The translations under genes were made by a program, and so were the position numbers. Below the pieces are notes generated by a model that saw only the letters and a program-made list of their open reading frames with translations, was not told the origin of the DNA and searched no databases. From assembly GCA_025677815.1 (NCBI GenBank), contig JAIXMP010000001.1, positions 2,649,740 through 2,713,739 of the forward strand: a DNA stretch of 64,000 bases. The letters run 5' to 3'. Numbering within the stretch: position 1 is the first letter of the stretch; each line of letters begins with the position of its first letter. Positions 12,384 through 26,168 of this stretch are shown piece after piece. This DNA comes from Phascolomyces articulosus (lineage: Eukaryota; Mucoromycota; Mucoromycetes; Mucorales; Lichtheimiaceae).

Positions 12384-14466
12384 ATGAATACTACTTCTTC
12401 AAGATCTTCTACTACTAAACCATTTTCTGTTGATAACCATCATCATACTCTTTTGAATAATAACAATACAACTACTACTTCTTTACTTACTTCAACAGAT
12501 CCAACACTCGCGCTCTCAACTACACTCGGTATAACGGATCCTTATCTGGCTAAGCCTAAAGTAGCATCAGCAGATATGCGTCACGAGTACGGTAATGCCT
12601 TGTTACCAATAACAACAACAACAACAAGTCCTCATTTAGGCATAGTAGAATCCTATTCAACAATAGCTGCTTGGCAACTTTTATTATATTATCAACAACA
12701 ATTATGCCCACCTCTTGTAAAAGATGATGTATTTTTGGGTCCTGCTGATAATGAATCGGTGATTACAGTCAATAGTTCTACTGATTCAACTATGTCTTCC
12801 TCATTATCCACTTCTTCTTCTTTTACTACTACTACCAATACAAATAATAATAATAATAATAATAATACAACGACTACTTGCACGACGAATACCAACAGCA
12901 ACAGTACCCCTTCTTCTATTGGGAACTGGGCCCCTACCCCTTGCTTGTCCCCCGTAACGTCTCCGTCGGACTTTCTGTGCAACCACGAGCCTCTTTTTGA
13001 CGGGATTGAGGATCTGCAACAACAAAAAGTCTTATCAAAAGAAGACAATCTAAACGACAAGAATGATAATGAACATAAAAATGCTTTAGAGAATGATGAT
13101 TTATATAAAAATGGAATTGTAGAACAACAAAATGGCTATGCAACACAAGTTCAAAAGCCCGACTCACTTTTGGCTGCTTCGCCAAATCTTGATTGGTACG
13201 AGTTGACAAAAGAGGATAACGCGACAAGTCCTGGTGGTCATACATCATCTGTCTTGGCTGCTGGTTTACCAACTCCGTCTCCCACCGCTTCCGAGAATGA
13301 AGCAAGTTTATTCGGTGACGATACTGATGAAGAGGAAGATGAGGAGGACGATCCAAATCATTCTGTCAATAATGAATTCAATGATCATACCAACTATCAA
13401 CATCATGAATTTAAATTGTTGAATCAACATCTTCAACAGGATGAACCTCAAATTCCTTTTGGATTTTTCAGTAGTGATGAAGAAGACGATGAGGATGATG
13501 ATGATGATATCATGGATAGCACTAGTTTTGAAACTTCCTACTACGCAGCAACAACAATGAGTACTGCTCCTGTCGTTGCTCCGCTTCGTTTACCACCTCC
13601 TGTGAAGAAGACTGCTACGCGTTCCCTAAAACGGAAACGATCCCAATCCATCGATAGTATCACGAGTTGTGAAAGTGAACAAGAGGAGGAAGAAAATGAC
13701 GCCCCTGTGTTACAACGATTGCATCGTCTTCGATTGACTGAGCCAAAACGTACCAAAACAACTACCACTACCACTACTACAACTACTACCAAAGGGAAAC
13801 CTGTTACCAAACGACGTACAAAACGCCACCCTGGTAGAGGTCGTACTGTACGCCCAAAGACGATCGCATGTCCTGCATATGATATACAACAACAACAAAA
13901 AGATGAACAAGATGGTATTCAACGTACTATCTTTGAACGATTGACCCATGCTGGTATTGATTGGTGTCGTTATTGTGGAACAACTGAAGGTGTCAATTGG
14001 CGACCAGGTCCATGGGGTAAACGAACTCTTTGCAAGTAAGTTTCTTTCTTTTTTTTCTTTCAATTGCAAAAAAAAAAAAATAGAAGAATGAAATATTGCA
14101 TTATTATTATTATTTACTAATCAACAAATATATATATATACTTTCAAAATATTTAGTAAACATGGATGCGACTACAAAGGTTATGGTATTGCCAGTCGAT
14201 TGCCTCGTTTAGATCTTTCTGCTTTTATTCATGAACGACTCGAAGATCGTAGACGACCTGTCGTTCAACAATATTGTGTTGTATGTCAAGGTCCCGAATC
14301 CAATGAAGATAATAAATTGGTTCCATGTGAAGGAGGTTGCTCGCGTGCATATCACCAATTATGTCGCATACCTGCAATTACCTCGTACCAGGATCAGCAG
14401 TGGTGCTGCAGTACAGTGTGCCGCGATAATCGGAAACGAAACAAAGTTGGTCCATATGATTCATAA
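12384..14466 (+). CDS. GATA-like zinc finger plus PHD finger nuclear protein
   Basis: Exon 1 (12384-14035) and exon 2 (14157-14466) join in phase 2 to give 653 aa. Residues 1-520 are low complexity: Thr/Asn/Ser tracts, acidic runs (DEEEDEEDD), and basic nuclear-localisation-like blocks (SLKRKRS; KRRTKRHPGRGR). At 528-555 there is a GATA-like finger, WCRYCGTTEGVNWRPGPWG then TLCNKHGC. It keeps C-x2-C-x18-C but has His where GATA factors have the last Cys (C-N-K-H instead of C-N-A-C). The intron splits the finger. A full C4HC3 PHD finger follows at about 591-639 (C591, C594, C608, C612, H617, C620, C634/635, C639). PHD fingers typically read histone H3 tails, so this is probably a chromatin-linked transcription regulator. 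Confidence 0.8.
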
Positions 14467-15010
14467 ATAAACCCTACCTACCAACCACACACACCTTTTT
14501 ACGCTACTAACTATGCATCCCCACTTTTTTTTATATAATACCTTTTTTTTATATATTACTCCTCAAGTCAGCCCCTCCCTTCTCGTATACATTTATATCC
14601 CTTTTTATATTATTATTATATCAACAATTTCATATTCAGTATATATTGTTATATTCTATTTACTCACATACAATCACCATCATAAGCACACACACACACA
14701 CACAACATTTTTTATATAGCATATATCATTATACACAATCTCACAATCTCATATACAACACAATCATATAGCATTTTTATTATTATTATTTTCAAGCGCA
14801 TCTTTTTCTTTTTTTTAGCATATTATTTACTTTTATCCCATTATCTACAAAGCATCCTATTTTATATAAAACCCCCCCCCCTTGATTCTACTATTTCTTT
14901 GTAATAATAGAGAAAATAAACAAAAAAGCATGTCCGCCATTTTTTTTTTTCATCATTATCCTTTATGATCCTTATAATGATGTATTGAGAGATAAACATA
15001 TGGGATGATT

Positions 15011-15042
<32 letters not shown>

Positions 15043-15454
15043 CAGAATTCTCAATAGACCATCCATATCTATTCTTCTCCTTTCTTTTTATTATCATTAT
15101 TATCACGGAGGTGATGCTATTATATGTTTGCAGTAAGAAGTCAACTTAAGGGGAAAGCACATATACATCATTTGATGATACTTGTAGTTGCTGTTGTAGT
15201 AGTACTACATACCAAGATAATATATTTTTGTGGCATGATGATGATGGATACTTGCTGCTAACAAAGAAAATAGGGGTGATGTTTATAGGTGTGTGTTGAT
15301 TGCTGCAAAGAAGGAAAACACGGAGATCGACTGCTTTGTTGTATGTGTAACACTCATACTTGCATATTATTATTATTTCTTGCCCAACCCCCTTATTCTT
15401 TTCTCATATACTTCAACCACAGACGTAAATAATAATCATACCTTTATAATCTTT

Positions 15455-15497
<43 letters not shown>

Positions 15498-17352
15498 TAA
15501 ATAATTAAAAATACTAAATAGTACTAAATGTGTCATAGACCGTCACATTTATAATAATATATATGCTATGTACGCCAAAAACGAAGCACAAGACTGTCAA
15601 AAAAAAAAAAGAAACCTGTTATCGGGAATGTAAACAAAACGTGTGGTGGGTTGTAATATAAACTTCTTATCCAACCATTCACACACACACATACACATAG
15701 CACGTCAGCAGTAAATACATTTTATACTAACGCCAACTAAAAAAAAATATCTTTCTGTTGGAGCTTCTGCATGTATCATTACTAGTAAAACGACCAAAGA
15801 AAATAAAACAAAGAATGATGAATTGCTTTAGTATTTATAATACACAAATATGTAGAAAGACTATCCACATTCCTTGTATATTTTAACTCTTATCAATTTC
15901 TTTCCTTGGTAACACGGAATCAAAATCATATATTTCAAATAAACCAGTAAAAAAAGGTGCTTATCATTTTTTATTTTTATCTGACACAATCATGAACTCA
16001 GCATAAATGAGAGTTCCGTTCCGGAAGATAGGACCGTTTAGGCATAGAATACAAAATCAGTAATATCGTCTGTTCTATGCAAACTAAGCATACAATGACG
16101 ATAATAATACGTAGGCGTAATAATAACTATAATTGTAATGTACTACAATAAATTATATATACCTTCAAATCTACAAGACGACGATGACCCTTATAATAAA
16201 ATGTGTTAAAAGTAGTTTTAATATTATATAATAAATAAATTCAATTGATTGGATCGAATTGCCCATAAACCATAATAGATCCGCATAATGCATCATTATT
16301 TTTTAAAGTACAAAATAAATTAAGGGAAAAAGAATTGCATGTAACACTTGCTAAACCACCATTATTGTAATTCTTATATTTAAACTTGAAGAAAATTAGA
16401 GGATACTTTCAATAATTGATTGTATCAGAATAAGGAACCATTCCATGATATATGTATAATCACTTGACAAGAAGCAGAAGATTCACATAGAATGATCAAT
16501 AACTACTATTAGTACTACCATTGCTGCTAACACACATAGTTACTTCTCTATATACATTAGATGATTGAACATAAAACAAATACAGTGTGAATTTAAATGT
16601 CTGTGATATACTAAAAGAACTACAAAACCATTATAATGTTTTATTCGTTATTTTCAACTATTACCCTTACATTTAATAAAAATACTATTACGTGCATGAT
16701 GCTGCTAAAAAAAGGAAGGAGAAGAAAAGTAGTTTTACTTCTGTGAAATGAATAATGCATTCATACAATATATGTTGATATATGAATGACATACAAGTAT
16801 CTCTTTACACATGGATGACTTTACATACTACATCCAATTTAGGAAACAGTGAGCAATTCACTTATTGAGTGAGAAAAAGTGTACCAAGACATGGATAGTT
16901 GAACAAAGATCAGAAACCCAACGCCAGTCTCCACCAGAAATTTTCTAAAAAAAAAATGGGACTGCGTACTTCTTCCTGAAAAGAGAGAATTCAACACGGA
17001 TGTCACATTCAATATGGAGAAGTATTATTACTTTTTTTGGTCACTGTCCGGATTAGTATATATATTTCAAAAATCAATTCTCTGAGCACTGTAATACTAT
17101 TTTTTGGTGTCTACTCATACAGTATAGATGACGCAATCTGAAAAAAAGATCATTCTACAAAAAACATATACATTCACAAAAAAAAAGTATTATATGGGAT
17201 ATAAAAAAAATGTGAATTGTTTTATTATTTACTATGAATTATTCATATAATATATATAATAATGGTGGATACTAATAACATATGAAAAAAAAGAATGGAA
17301 AAAGAAATTGGCTATGACACAGGTATTTTAAGTTTTTTTTTTTTTTTTTTTT
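14467..17352. other. convergent intergenic region with microsatellites
   Basis: About 2.9 kb between converging genes. It contains a (CA)n tract near 14688-14704, a C9 run at about 14873-14881, (ATT)n near 15017-15042 and (AAT)n near 15463-15492, plus many poly-T runs. No open frame has support. The last bases before 17353 are a T run of about 20 nt, probably the 3' end region of the minus-strand C2 gene. Confidence 0.5.
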
Positions 17353-18258
17353 TTAGTTAGGAGTGAAGGTGATAGTGAAAAGAAGTTCACCGTGGCTAGT
17401 CAAACCAAGCTTAGCAGGTAACTTGACCCTAATAAAATAAGAAAAGAAAATGTAAATATATAAAAGAATTACAATCACCCATCCATCCTTGATAAACAAA
17501 AATAAATGTATATGTATATATATATTTACCATTGGTTGAAAGGTCGTCCACTTTGAATGATATCCTTGACATCAATCTTGGTATCACCAATCTTATCAGA
17601 ACCGACTAAATCCTTGTCAAGAACCTTGACATAAAGCTTCTTGTCAGAAGAACCCTTGGTAATGTTAAAGATAAAAGTTTCGTTCCAAACAGGGTTGTTG
17701 TTGTTCTTGATTTCACTTGAACGTTGCTTGTAATCATCATCGAGCCATAATTCGCTATAGTATATAAATATATATCCGATCAGCCTACCTTATTTTTTTT
17801 TCTCTCACCCTTTAGAGTCATATTCTATTCCCACCCACTCTCTTACTACCCAATCCAATCCTTATCCATCCTTATAAGAGAAGCTTCCTAAAAGTGGATA
17901 CAAATGATGATGATCAACTTACACATAAGGGTCGTTCTAAAAATAGAAACAAAAAGAAAATCATGGAAAAAAAATTAACAGATGAATATGATGAAGAAAT
18001 GCGGCTACGTTTCAATCCATGAACAATAGAAAAAATAATAATTTGTTTTTAAATTCTTACCTTGCCCATGAAATCTTGATTTTTCAAATTCTTGCCTTCA
18101 TCTATATATGTAATACACGTTCACGATGCATGGATGAATATAAATATATAAACGCATACATATACTGGTTGCATATATCAATCCTAATAACCAAGAAAAT
18201 AAATAGACTTACGAAGAGTGACAGAGAGAACACCGGAGGGGAGAGAACCGAAACCCAT
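17353..18258 (-). CDS. single C2-domain protein, 133 aa
   Basis: Minus strand, five exons (18258-18213, 18101-18061, 17936-17923, 17754-17530, 17428-17353), one of them only 14 nt. The product starts MGFGSLPSGVLSVTLR and is almost entirely one C2 domain: KNLKNQDFMGKNDPYVEL, then NNNNPVWNETFIFNI, then KVLDKDLVGSDKIGDTKID. The Asp residues of the NDPYV loop and the DKD-x3-SDKIG loop match calcium-binding positions, so Ca2+-dependent lipid binding is likely. The size resembles small stand-alone C2 proteins of fungi and plants. All phases agree and each intron has GT-AG borders. Start ATG is 18258-18256 and stop is TAA at 17355-17353. Confidence 0.85.
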
Positions 18259-19296
18259 TGTTAAAATAAAAGTATGTAAAGTTAAAAAAAAAAGTGATAT
18301 AAAGTTGTGAAAGAAATAAAATATTCTCACCCATTAAAAAAACACGTCGACCTTTTTATACCTTTTGGTGTGCGTGTGTGAATACAGTTGTGCAACTTAT
18401 GCAAAGTAAAATTAATTTTTTGGTGTCACTTGATTACCTTTGGTTACAGAAGATCCCAACCCAATTTTTATGCTGAGCCCGTTCCTTGGCATACACGGCC
18501 TTTATCCTTAAAATGGGAACCTCTCTTTTTTTCATATACTTTTTGACATGAATATAGTTATGAATTGAACTGACAGGAAGCATAAAAATATATTATTATG
18601 AACTACTATTGCTACTACGTCATGATGAATAAAAATCAGGTGAAAAACGATGGATTTTTTTTATTTATAGAAACTTTTTTTTTTTTAGTTTACGATCAAA
18701 AAAAAAAAAAAGACCAGAACAATCTCGTTCATTTTAAAAACAACTAAAACAACCTTTTAGCCGTTTTTTGGTAACGACGTTACATTAAAAGTGCTCTTAT
18801 TGTTATGGGTATATTGTTTAAGTTGTTTAGTAAGGAAAAGGCATGAGCCTTTTAACCGCCGGAGAGAGAGAAGCTGGAATGATAATTTACTAAACAGCCA
18901 ACAACTAACAACGGCTATCGAATATTATATATTACTCATAAAGACGTATAAACGGATAAGGACATGGTTGATGAGTGATGAGAATTTTTAATGAGGACTT
19001 TCTATTATAGACCAATGACAAAGTGAGGAAGTGTCATCCTGTCTTTTTCTTTTTTTATGATATAAATTGAAGTATAAGCGCAACATTTGAATTTTGATAG
19101 ATTTATTACTACATGTAGTCATTTTATAATGAATTTATTTTACCTATAAAGATAAATTATACATAATATCAACAAAAAAGAAATCAATGTCAAATAAAAT
19201 CAACAATGAGCTATTTTCTTAATTAATATGAGAAATAGGATGACTATATAAACATAATTCTGTAAGAAATTCATTACATTCACTTATATATGCATA
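18259..19296. other. intergenic/promoter region of C2 gene, no other gene
   Basis: About 1 kb upstream of the C2 gene. It has poly-A/poly-T runs and a possible CCAAT-type context is not clear. The small plus ORF at 18791-18991 has no supporting features. Confidence 0.4.
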
Positions 19297-19615
19297 ATAA
19301 CCACTTTTGACTTAGCTTCTTGTTCGGGTTTTAGATTTATTATCATTGATATGCAACCCCAACATCTCATACACACGCATATGTTTGGAAGAAAAGAATA
19401 TAAAATAGACAAAGTAAATGATACATCAATCAAAATGATTAGAGTGATCAATGGTTGATGATATATACAAACTTCGAAATGATATTATCAAATATACTTC
19501 AGGGTCGATCGTTTCTTTCTCGAATCATGGAAAAGAACAACCCCGATTGCTTATGTAATGATTAGGGTTGTCGATGTTTTGTTGTGTTGTGTTGTTTAGA
19601 TGAACACACTAATTT
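19297..19615 (+). repeat. dispersed direct repeat, copy 1
   Basis: About 320 bp that aligns by eye with 27597-27897 in the same orientation. It begins ATAACCACTTTTG and ends GAACACACTAATTT. The most conserved block is GGGTCGATCGTTTCTTTCTC, followed by a tract ending GATTGCTTATGTAATGAT. Internal stretches differ by substitutions and indels, so the copies are old. It lies just upstream of a decayed transposase-like ORF. It could be a terminal or LTR-like part of a mobile element. Confidence 0.7.
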
Positions 19616-21320
19616 GTCTTTCCCATCTTTAGGGTAGATTCACGATCCCATTTATCCTTTCCTTTGTTACTCTCATTATTTATATTCATCATGAATAATC
19701 AAATCAACAATAGACCTTATATTGGGTGCAAACGACCTCCCTGTTGGCTGGGTCCATTTCCCCATGGCGATGACTTTTTACAATAAAGATAATTTTAATG
19801 AATGGTTTGACGAAGAAGCTTCTTGCCATGCAGCTTGGAACAAGGAAAAAAAACTATCAACTGCAACTCTCTCAACTTCATTCACAAAAGATACTCCTGG
19901 TCCCGGAAAAAGAATTAAATGGTCTTTATTGTATGCTTGTGGTCATAGATGTAAACCATCATCCATAGGCCTACTAACAAGGAAGCGTCGAACAGATCCA
20001 TCAACAAAACACAGTGATTGTATTACAAGAATGAAAGTCATTAAGCGTGCTATTGATGATATCGTTAAAGTAGAGTATACTTGGAAACATGATGGTCATA
20101 ATCCTTTCAGTGAATCAAAAAGAAAAAAATTCATCCGAAAAAAATGCATTCATCCTCACATGTTGGAACCATTTTGGGGTATTTTCTGTATCAATTCCAG
20201 AACTTGGTCTGGATTCATTGATCAAGATCGACACTTTGAAAACAATATGGACTGTAATATATAAAAAAAAGAAGGAAGGCATTATTTATGATTTGGATGG
20301 ACCTCAACAACTGAAACAAGAATATTGGGATACTTTTCTGGTTAAGCTTCAACAAGATAGATTGTATGTGCTTAGATGAATGGAAATCAGTTTTCGGATG
20401 GTAATAGTTTTAAATATTTGCTGATATTCCGTCGTTGAAACGAGTACTATTGCAAAGATGGTAAGAAATTACAAGTCAACAACATAAAACGATGAATCAG
20501 CTCTTGGAACATCGTAAATGAGACGACTTTGATCCGAGAACCCAAACTGATTTATATTGGGCTCAAAAAAGTCGATCATCCATGCTATAGATTTCTTTTT
20601 ATACCATCAATTACCTGCGTCCGATGATTCTAAAGGTGATCTTGACACAAAAGATGGGGATTTATTCAATCGTGCTTTTATGAATCGAAATTTCGTGTTC
20701 AAAGGTAATATTTCAACATCAAATCATTACGATGGCGTAGCTTCACATGTGTGGTAACATAGACATCAATGTGTTCTTTGTTATATACGTATAGCGTGGA
20801 GAAGACAAGCATTAGTTCTTCAATTAGAAAAAATATGGATTGATCTACTAATGAAGAAGGTCAACTCAACAGGAAAGTGGTTGGCACCAAAGTTGATATG
20901 GTCTTGAACGCGGAGATCTTGAATACGGCTGCATGGAAGCAGGCCGCTCAGATGATCCATCTAATACAAAAGCCATAAACGAAGGTCGATTAAAACTCCT
21001 TAGAACATTAAAGGATAGGCATCGACCTTACGCTATCAATTGAAGACTGTCCCGCTGGTTCAGTTACCCGAATAAAAAGTATTGGTCCTTACGAAACTCC
21101 CGGATCTGTTGAAGATTTCTCAAAGAAATTTATTCCGCTCCTTGCTTTGGTATGGCAAACAAAGGCTATAATGAATCATACGCTGGAAACTATAATCATT
21201 GGCGATGAAATTCTTCTCCCATCGATCGACGGCCCAGATCCTTCCGCAATTCTACCATGTATGCCATCACCAAAAATGGGCTATAAAAGAAAACTTAATC
21301 AAGTTGATTATCATGATTAA
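19616..21320 (+). pseudogene. decayed MULE/FAR1-like transposase relic
   Basis: A 180-codon open stretch (19722-20264) reads NDLPVGWVHFPMAMTFYNKD, then a Cys/His pattern (LLYACGHRC, KHSDCITRMKVIKRA) and VEYTWKHDGHNPFSESKRKK. A charged region ending in W-x-H-x-G-H-N-P recalls the N-terminal DNA-binding part of MULE/FAR1-type transposases. Coding-like sequence then continues in shifting frames: KEGIIYDLDGPQQLKQEYWD (about 20273-20332), a segment near 20557-20757, and a C-terminal-looking piece ending at TAA 21318-21320 (GYKRKLNQVDYHD). Stops and frame changes between the pieces show it is broken. The family call is tentative. Confidence 0.5.
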
Positions 21321-23633
21321 TAATTTTACATTACCAAACCTGCCTTTCATTATTAATATCCCCAATTGTTTGATCATTCCATACAGTTGTACACAATAAC
21401 CTCTTCTCAACCAACTACTTTACTCTTAATCAAGCATCACCATTTCCATGATCTGCATTCTCATACAATAGATATCATTCACATCTCGATACTAAGGATG
21501 AAAAATATCCTAAATGTAAAAAAAACACACAGACACAATTTACATATTCACCCACTCACGCACTCATGCACATACAGACACATATTCACACATCACACAC
21601 ATATACTTTATATTGTTCACACATTCACACACATACAGTTTAGTGATGACAATAATTTGTAATATACATAATATATTTCCCCCTCTCATTATTATTTTTC
21701 ATGACTCTTGTGTTATGCAGGAAAAATGAAAACATATCAAATGTTTATATGTGCAAAATACCCCAAATTTGAATTTATCTCGGATGTTTATCGAATATTT
21801 TTTAAATAACGAATATTTTTGCCTTTTCAATAATGAAAAGTATTCAGGATATATTCAAAATCCATTCTAAGTAGAATTTTTTTGAACATGTATATTTTTT
21901 TATGAATATAAAAAAATGTTCTGGAGTTTTTTTTTTTTGCATCTACGAATATTTTTTTTCTAAGGTGATACTCAAAATATTCAGTATCTTTTTTCAGCAG
22001 AAATAAATCAAATTATTACACAGTTCATTGAAAAGTGAGAGAGAGATAAAAAAGGAGAGGTATTTTGTTTTTATTAAGAACGTAATTGAAGACCATTACA
22101 TTATTTTTTATGAACATAGCCTCATAATTCCTTTACACAATATCAAATGGATCATTGTAGCGCATCGTCACAGGAATTTCTACTGGAGCTTTTGAACAAG
22201 CGTATCAAAAGAACTGGTGATGATAAAGCCAACTTAATGATACTCACATTTTAAGAATTGTCGAACAACACAACCACAACATCAAAACTTGTCAATTCAG
22301 TTTACAATATATTAAAAAGAATCTTGTTTTTTTTTTTAGAAAAAATAACAGCGCTTGTTTCAGTTAACCACTCACCAGTATAATTATGCCTTGCTTTTTA
22401 TTTTTTTATTTATTTTGCAGCCGTCATCTCATGTAATACGTATCACAGAAGTTCATGGATCTTGAACAAAAAGGGAGCCAAATAACTATTATTTTCTCAT
22501 TAGGTGACCACATCAACACTCATTTCATTAACCACTATGAAATTTCTTGTTGCTGTGACAGCTATTTCAATGAATGAAAGCAAAAAAAAAAAAAAAAATA
22601 GTGGAGGTCATGAAGAATCACCATCAATGTTTTTTTTTGAAAATGACAAACAAATTTTCAGAATCACTCATCTTTTATGGTAAGAATGATCCGTTTTAGG
22701 TAACACAGCATAAAAAATTCACCATTTCCGTCACTTTTTTTTTGTTTCAAAAAAAAGGGGGCTTACTTTTGGAGGTGGGTACTTTCTTTCCCTCTTTAAC
22801 CAAAGGTGTACCATGTATCATCATTAAAGAAGAATGATTTAAAATATAAACCATCATTATTGTTGTATTTAGTGGTAAGATAAAAGGGAAGACAATACAA
22901 AGTGTGAAGACGACGATAATAAAACACTTGAGAGAATCCTTCTTATGATTATTGAGAATAAAAGTAAAAAGATGATGAGCTCCACTATGTGTTTAAACTA
23001 CTATTTATATGGATAGATATTATTCAGTGATTATTATATTTCTTTCATGTTCTCCCACGAATGCAATTATTATTAGTTAATTAATAATCATCGTAGATAT
23101 TCACTAATTAGTTATAATTCATCCGTAGAATAATAATAATATCTTTCACGTGAAATAATTATAGTTATCAAAGAAATAAGAATAAACTTTCATGTCTGAG
23201 AACAGTTGCTGTTTATTATGAGGAGCTGCAATTATGATGCTATGGTATATTTAAGATATGACAATTATGCCTTGATTGACTGTGTGTGACAAATCAATCT
23301 AGGATTCAAAAGAGATACCAAAAAAGAAAACAGATTATATGCAAGAACGCGTCAATAAACTTATGGCAGAGAGCCTTTTTTTTGTTACATGTGACAACAA
23401 TCACAGTCAGCTCAACTCACACTTTAATCATTGTGACTGATCAATCTATTTTGTCATGGTTTCAACTAGATATATATGATCAAGAAACATGTCGATACCA
23501 ATAAACAATTTATTTTGATGATAAACAATCTTTGAATTTACAAACATAATTTATAATACATTACCACTATAACATGGATACAAAGTAAAAAATAGAAATT
23601 GCGATATACATAAAATAAGAAATAATAATGGTC
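21321..23633. other. gene-poor region with CA repeats and GAATATT-rich patch
   Basis: About 2.3 kb without a supportable gene. A CA-rich stretch lies at about 21525-21640. A patch at about 21780-22010 repeats the word GAATATTT or close variants, possibly a decayed tandem array. Poly-A and poly-T runs are frequent. The plus ORF at 23286-23504 has no recognisable content. Confidence 0.45.
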
Positions 23634-26168
23634 TTATCCCAAGGAGCAAGTACGACTTCGCCACCGAGGGTTAGGAAGATCTAAGCTTTCCTGAGACATT
23701 AATTCAGCGTGACGCTGTCGTAGCTTTTGCTCCTGCTCTTCTCTTTTATCCAACTGTTCCGAAGGCAGTTGGACGGCATGGTCAATCGTCGATGGAAGAC
23801 CTATTATTTATTAATATTATGTGTTAATATTCGTATACCCTTCTCTCTGTTTTTGTCACTATTCTCTACTATAATAAACAAGCTTTTTTTTTTTTTTTTT
23901 TTTTACCTCTATGACATCCGCGATACATTAATAAGATCAAAATCAGTTTACTGAGGAGATGGTAACTACCTGCTTGTGCTGTTGTTACCCCAGGATATCC
24001 AGTCGACGAACCAGCCGTACCAAATGCCGAAACAGTTTCATAAATGACTGTCAGCACTGTGATGGGCGACGGACCCATTATAGCCTCTGCTTCAATAACA
24101 CATATACAAAAAATACCAGCAATAACCCACATTATCTCGCGTGTCAGCATACGTTGAACCTGTGTCATGACATAAAAACTCGGTCGCTTGGGAATTAATT
24201 TTTTTGACGTTGTCATAACGCTACTGATAGTTGGAAAACGACTTAGTTTTGTTACTTCTGGTGTCGACTCTTCTTGTTGTCGACCATCACTGTAAATACC
24301 CAATTCGCGTTCTTGATACACATTACTGTTACGGATTGTTATACCAACTGGGTAAGCTGCAATATACATGGCAATAATATATACTATTTGTGTACCCGGA
24401 TTGAGAATAAGAATATTGACAGCCGTAAATCCAGCTAAAAAATAGAATCCAAAAGTTAAAAAAGTAGAAAATATTTTGGAATATCAACTCTTTCTTTACC
24501 GTTGCGCGTTGAAATGCCTTGAAAAAACCCCAGCATAACTCGTGAAGGCCAAGAGATTCCATCCAATACTGGCAACCAAAAATTAGTGGCAAGGAAAACT
24601 ACCCATTCGATTACACAAAGCCCAACCACGACACACACGAGCCACCATGTCTGTGATGCAGAAAACAGTAAGGTGTAACAACGACGTGGATGATCCAAAA
24701 GATACCTCAATGTCTCTCGATCCATCGCCCTCGATTGTGGCAACAACTTGTAAAGACACCAGATATAAAATCTTAGCAAAGCTGGATAGCCGGTATTACC
24801 GATAGTGATAAGAATACTGACAAGGATAAGAGGGAATGGGGCGTTGACAAAGGCTGAAAGACTTGTATTCGTTGGTGCCAGACCGAAATTGTTGTAAGCG
24901 GAGAAACAGGTAAAAAAAGAAAAAAGCCATGGATCAATAGGACCACTGGGATTCGTTGTTCGTAAAGCTTCTTGAGCAAAATCATCTACTGCGATATAGA
25001 TCCGCATAGCAATACTAGACAATATGGCGGTCGAGAAATATACGATGGGAATGAGTATAGATAAGAAACTAAGGGCACGATACTCGGCACCACCGATGCT
25101 ATACCGCTGCTGTCGTGTCAGTTCAGATGTATACGTTGGATTGTTTTCTTGAAAGGTACTACTTTGATCCAATTCGTTTACTTGGGATAAATCGTCTTGT
25201 TGCCATGATGGATCTTGTCGATTCTCTGCTGTCTTGATTGGCAAGTCCTTTTGTGATCGATCACCCTCCAGAAATTCTTGACGCGCTTCTTGTCTTTGAT
25301 TGTTAATATTAACTGCAAATGCAATATTTGGTTGTGGCGGTTCAACATTGGTTGTTGGTTGTTGTTGCTGTGGATTATTTGCCGTCAAGGTATTATCAGT
25401 CACTCGAGGCACGGAATAGGATTGGTGTGTTAATAAGATTGGTCTTGTCTTTGTGGTTTGCTGATAAAGGCCACCGATCGATATTTCTGGATCCTTTTCT
25501 TCATCCAAAATACGCAGCTCGTCATGTATCGCCTGTAGTTCCTTTTTATCTGCTTCGTCTTCGTCTTCACTGCTACGTCGCCCCCGTTTTAATAAATGGT
25601 GGAAAGGGAATGATTGTTTCAAGGTGGTAGAGGATGGCAAGTGTTGAATCCTACTACTTTGGCTTTGGTGATATGCTGCCGGCATTGTATTGCTTCGACC
25701 TATATTATTATTATGCACTGACGATAATCGCTGCTGTATGATAGTACGTACATCAGCCAAATTTTTGTTGAATTGTCGCTTGTTTCTTCGTTCACGTAAA
25801 CGTTGAGCACGGTTGAACAGGAGAACGTCTTGGAATCGCTTGGAGAAATAATGTTTTCGTACCAAAACAATAACCAATGAAATGAGGACGCGGGAGCCAA
25901 GGATCGACCCAAAAAATTGGAGCAACAGCTGATACACGGACAAGTCGGACATGTCGATTGTGTTGGTTCCAGTGTTTGTTATGGCAGTGGCACTCATAAA
26001 GAGTCCGTCTACAAAGTTCCATCGAGTCCCAGGTTCAATGTAGAAAAGTCCAGATATAATAAAACATACCATACCAATGTATACATAATGTAACACCAAA
26101 AAGTTGATTTTTTGATGCCATATATCGATACAAGAATATTTTATATTGATGAGGAAATTGGGAAGCAT
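23634..26168 (-). CDS. TRK1: TRK-family potassium transporter
   Basis: Three minus-strand exons (26168-24500, 24434-23907, 23800-23634) give 787 aa. The four membrane-pore-membrane repeats of fungal TRK proteins are all present. Their selectivity-filter segments are FMSATAITNTGTNT, FSAYNNFGLAPTN, GISTRNAGFTAVN and ETVSAFGTAGSSTGYPGV. The third spans the first intron exactly, which validates the join. A long hydrophilic cytosolic loop of about 270 residues lies between the first and second repeats, as in yeast Trk1. The last repeat is followed by LILILLMYRGCHRGLP, a conserved family signature, and a charged tail ending RSRTCSLG. By family knowledge it mediates high-affinity K+ uptake across the plasma membrane. 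It sits between transposon relics but looks intact. Confidence 0.93.

Noticed and set aside
12692..13356. Several long antisense frames inside the GATA-PHD gene
   Set aside because: They mirror Thr/Asn/Ser codon repeats of the real gene; products are poly-Val/Leu/Ile runs typical of antisense shadows.
15463..15492. Regular AAT repeats considered as a CRISPR-like or tandem array
   Set aside because: It is a simple trinucleotide microsatellite with no spacers; CRISPR arrays are not expected in a fungal nuclear genome.
25319..25630. 103-codon plus-strand frame inside TRK
   Set aside because: It is antisense to the cytosolic loop of an intact, well-supported TRK gene and has no features of its own.
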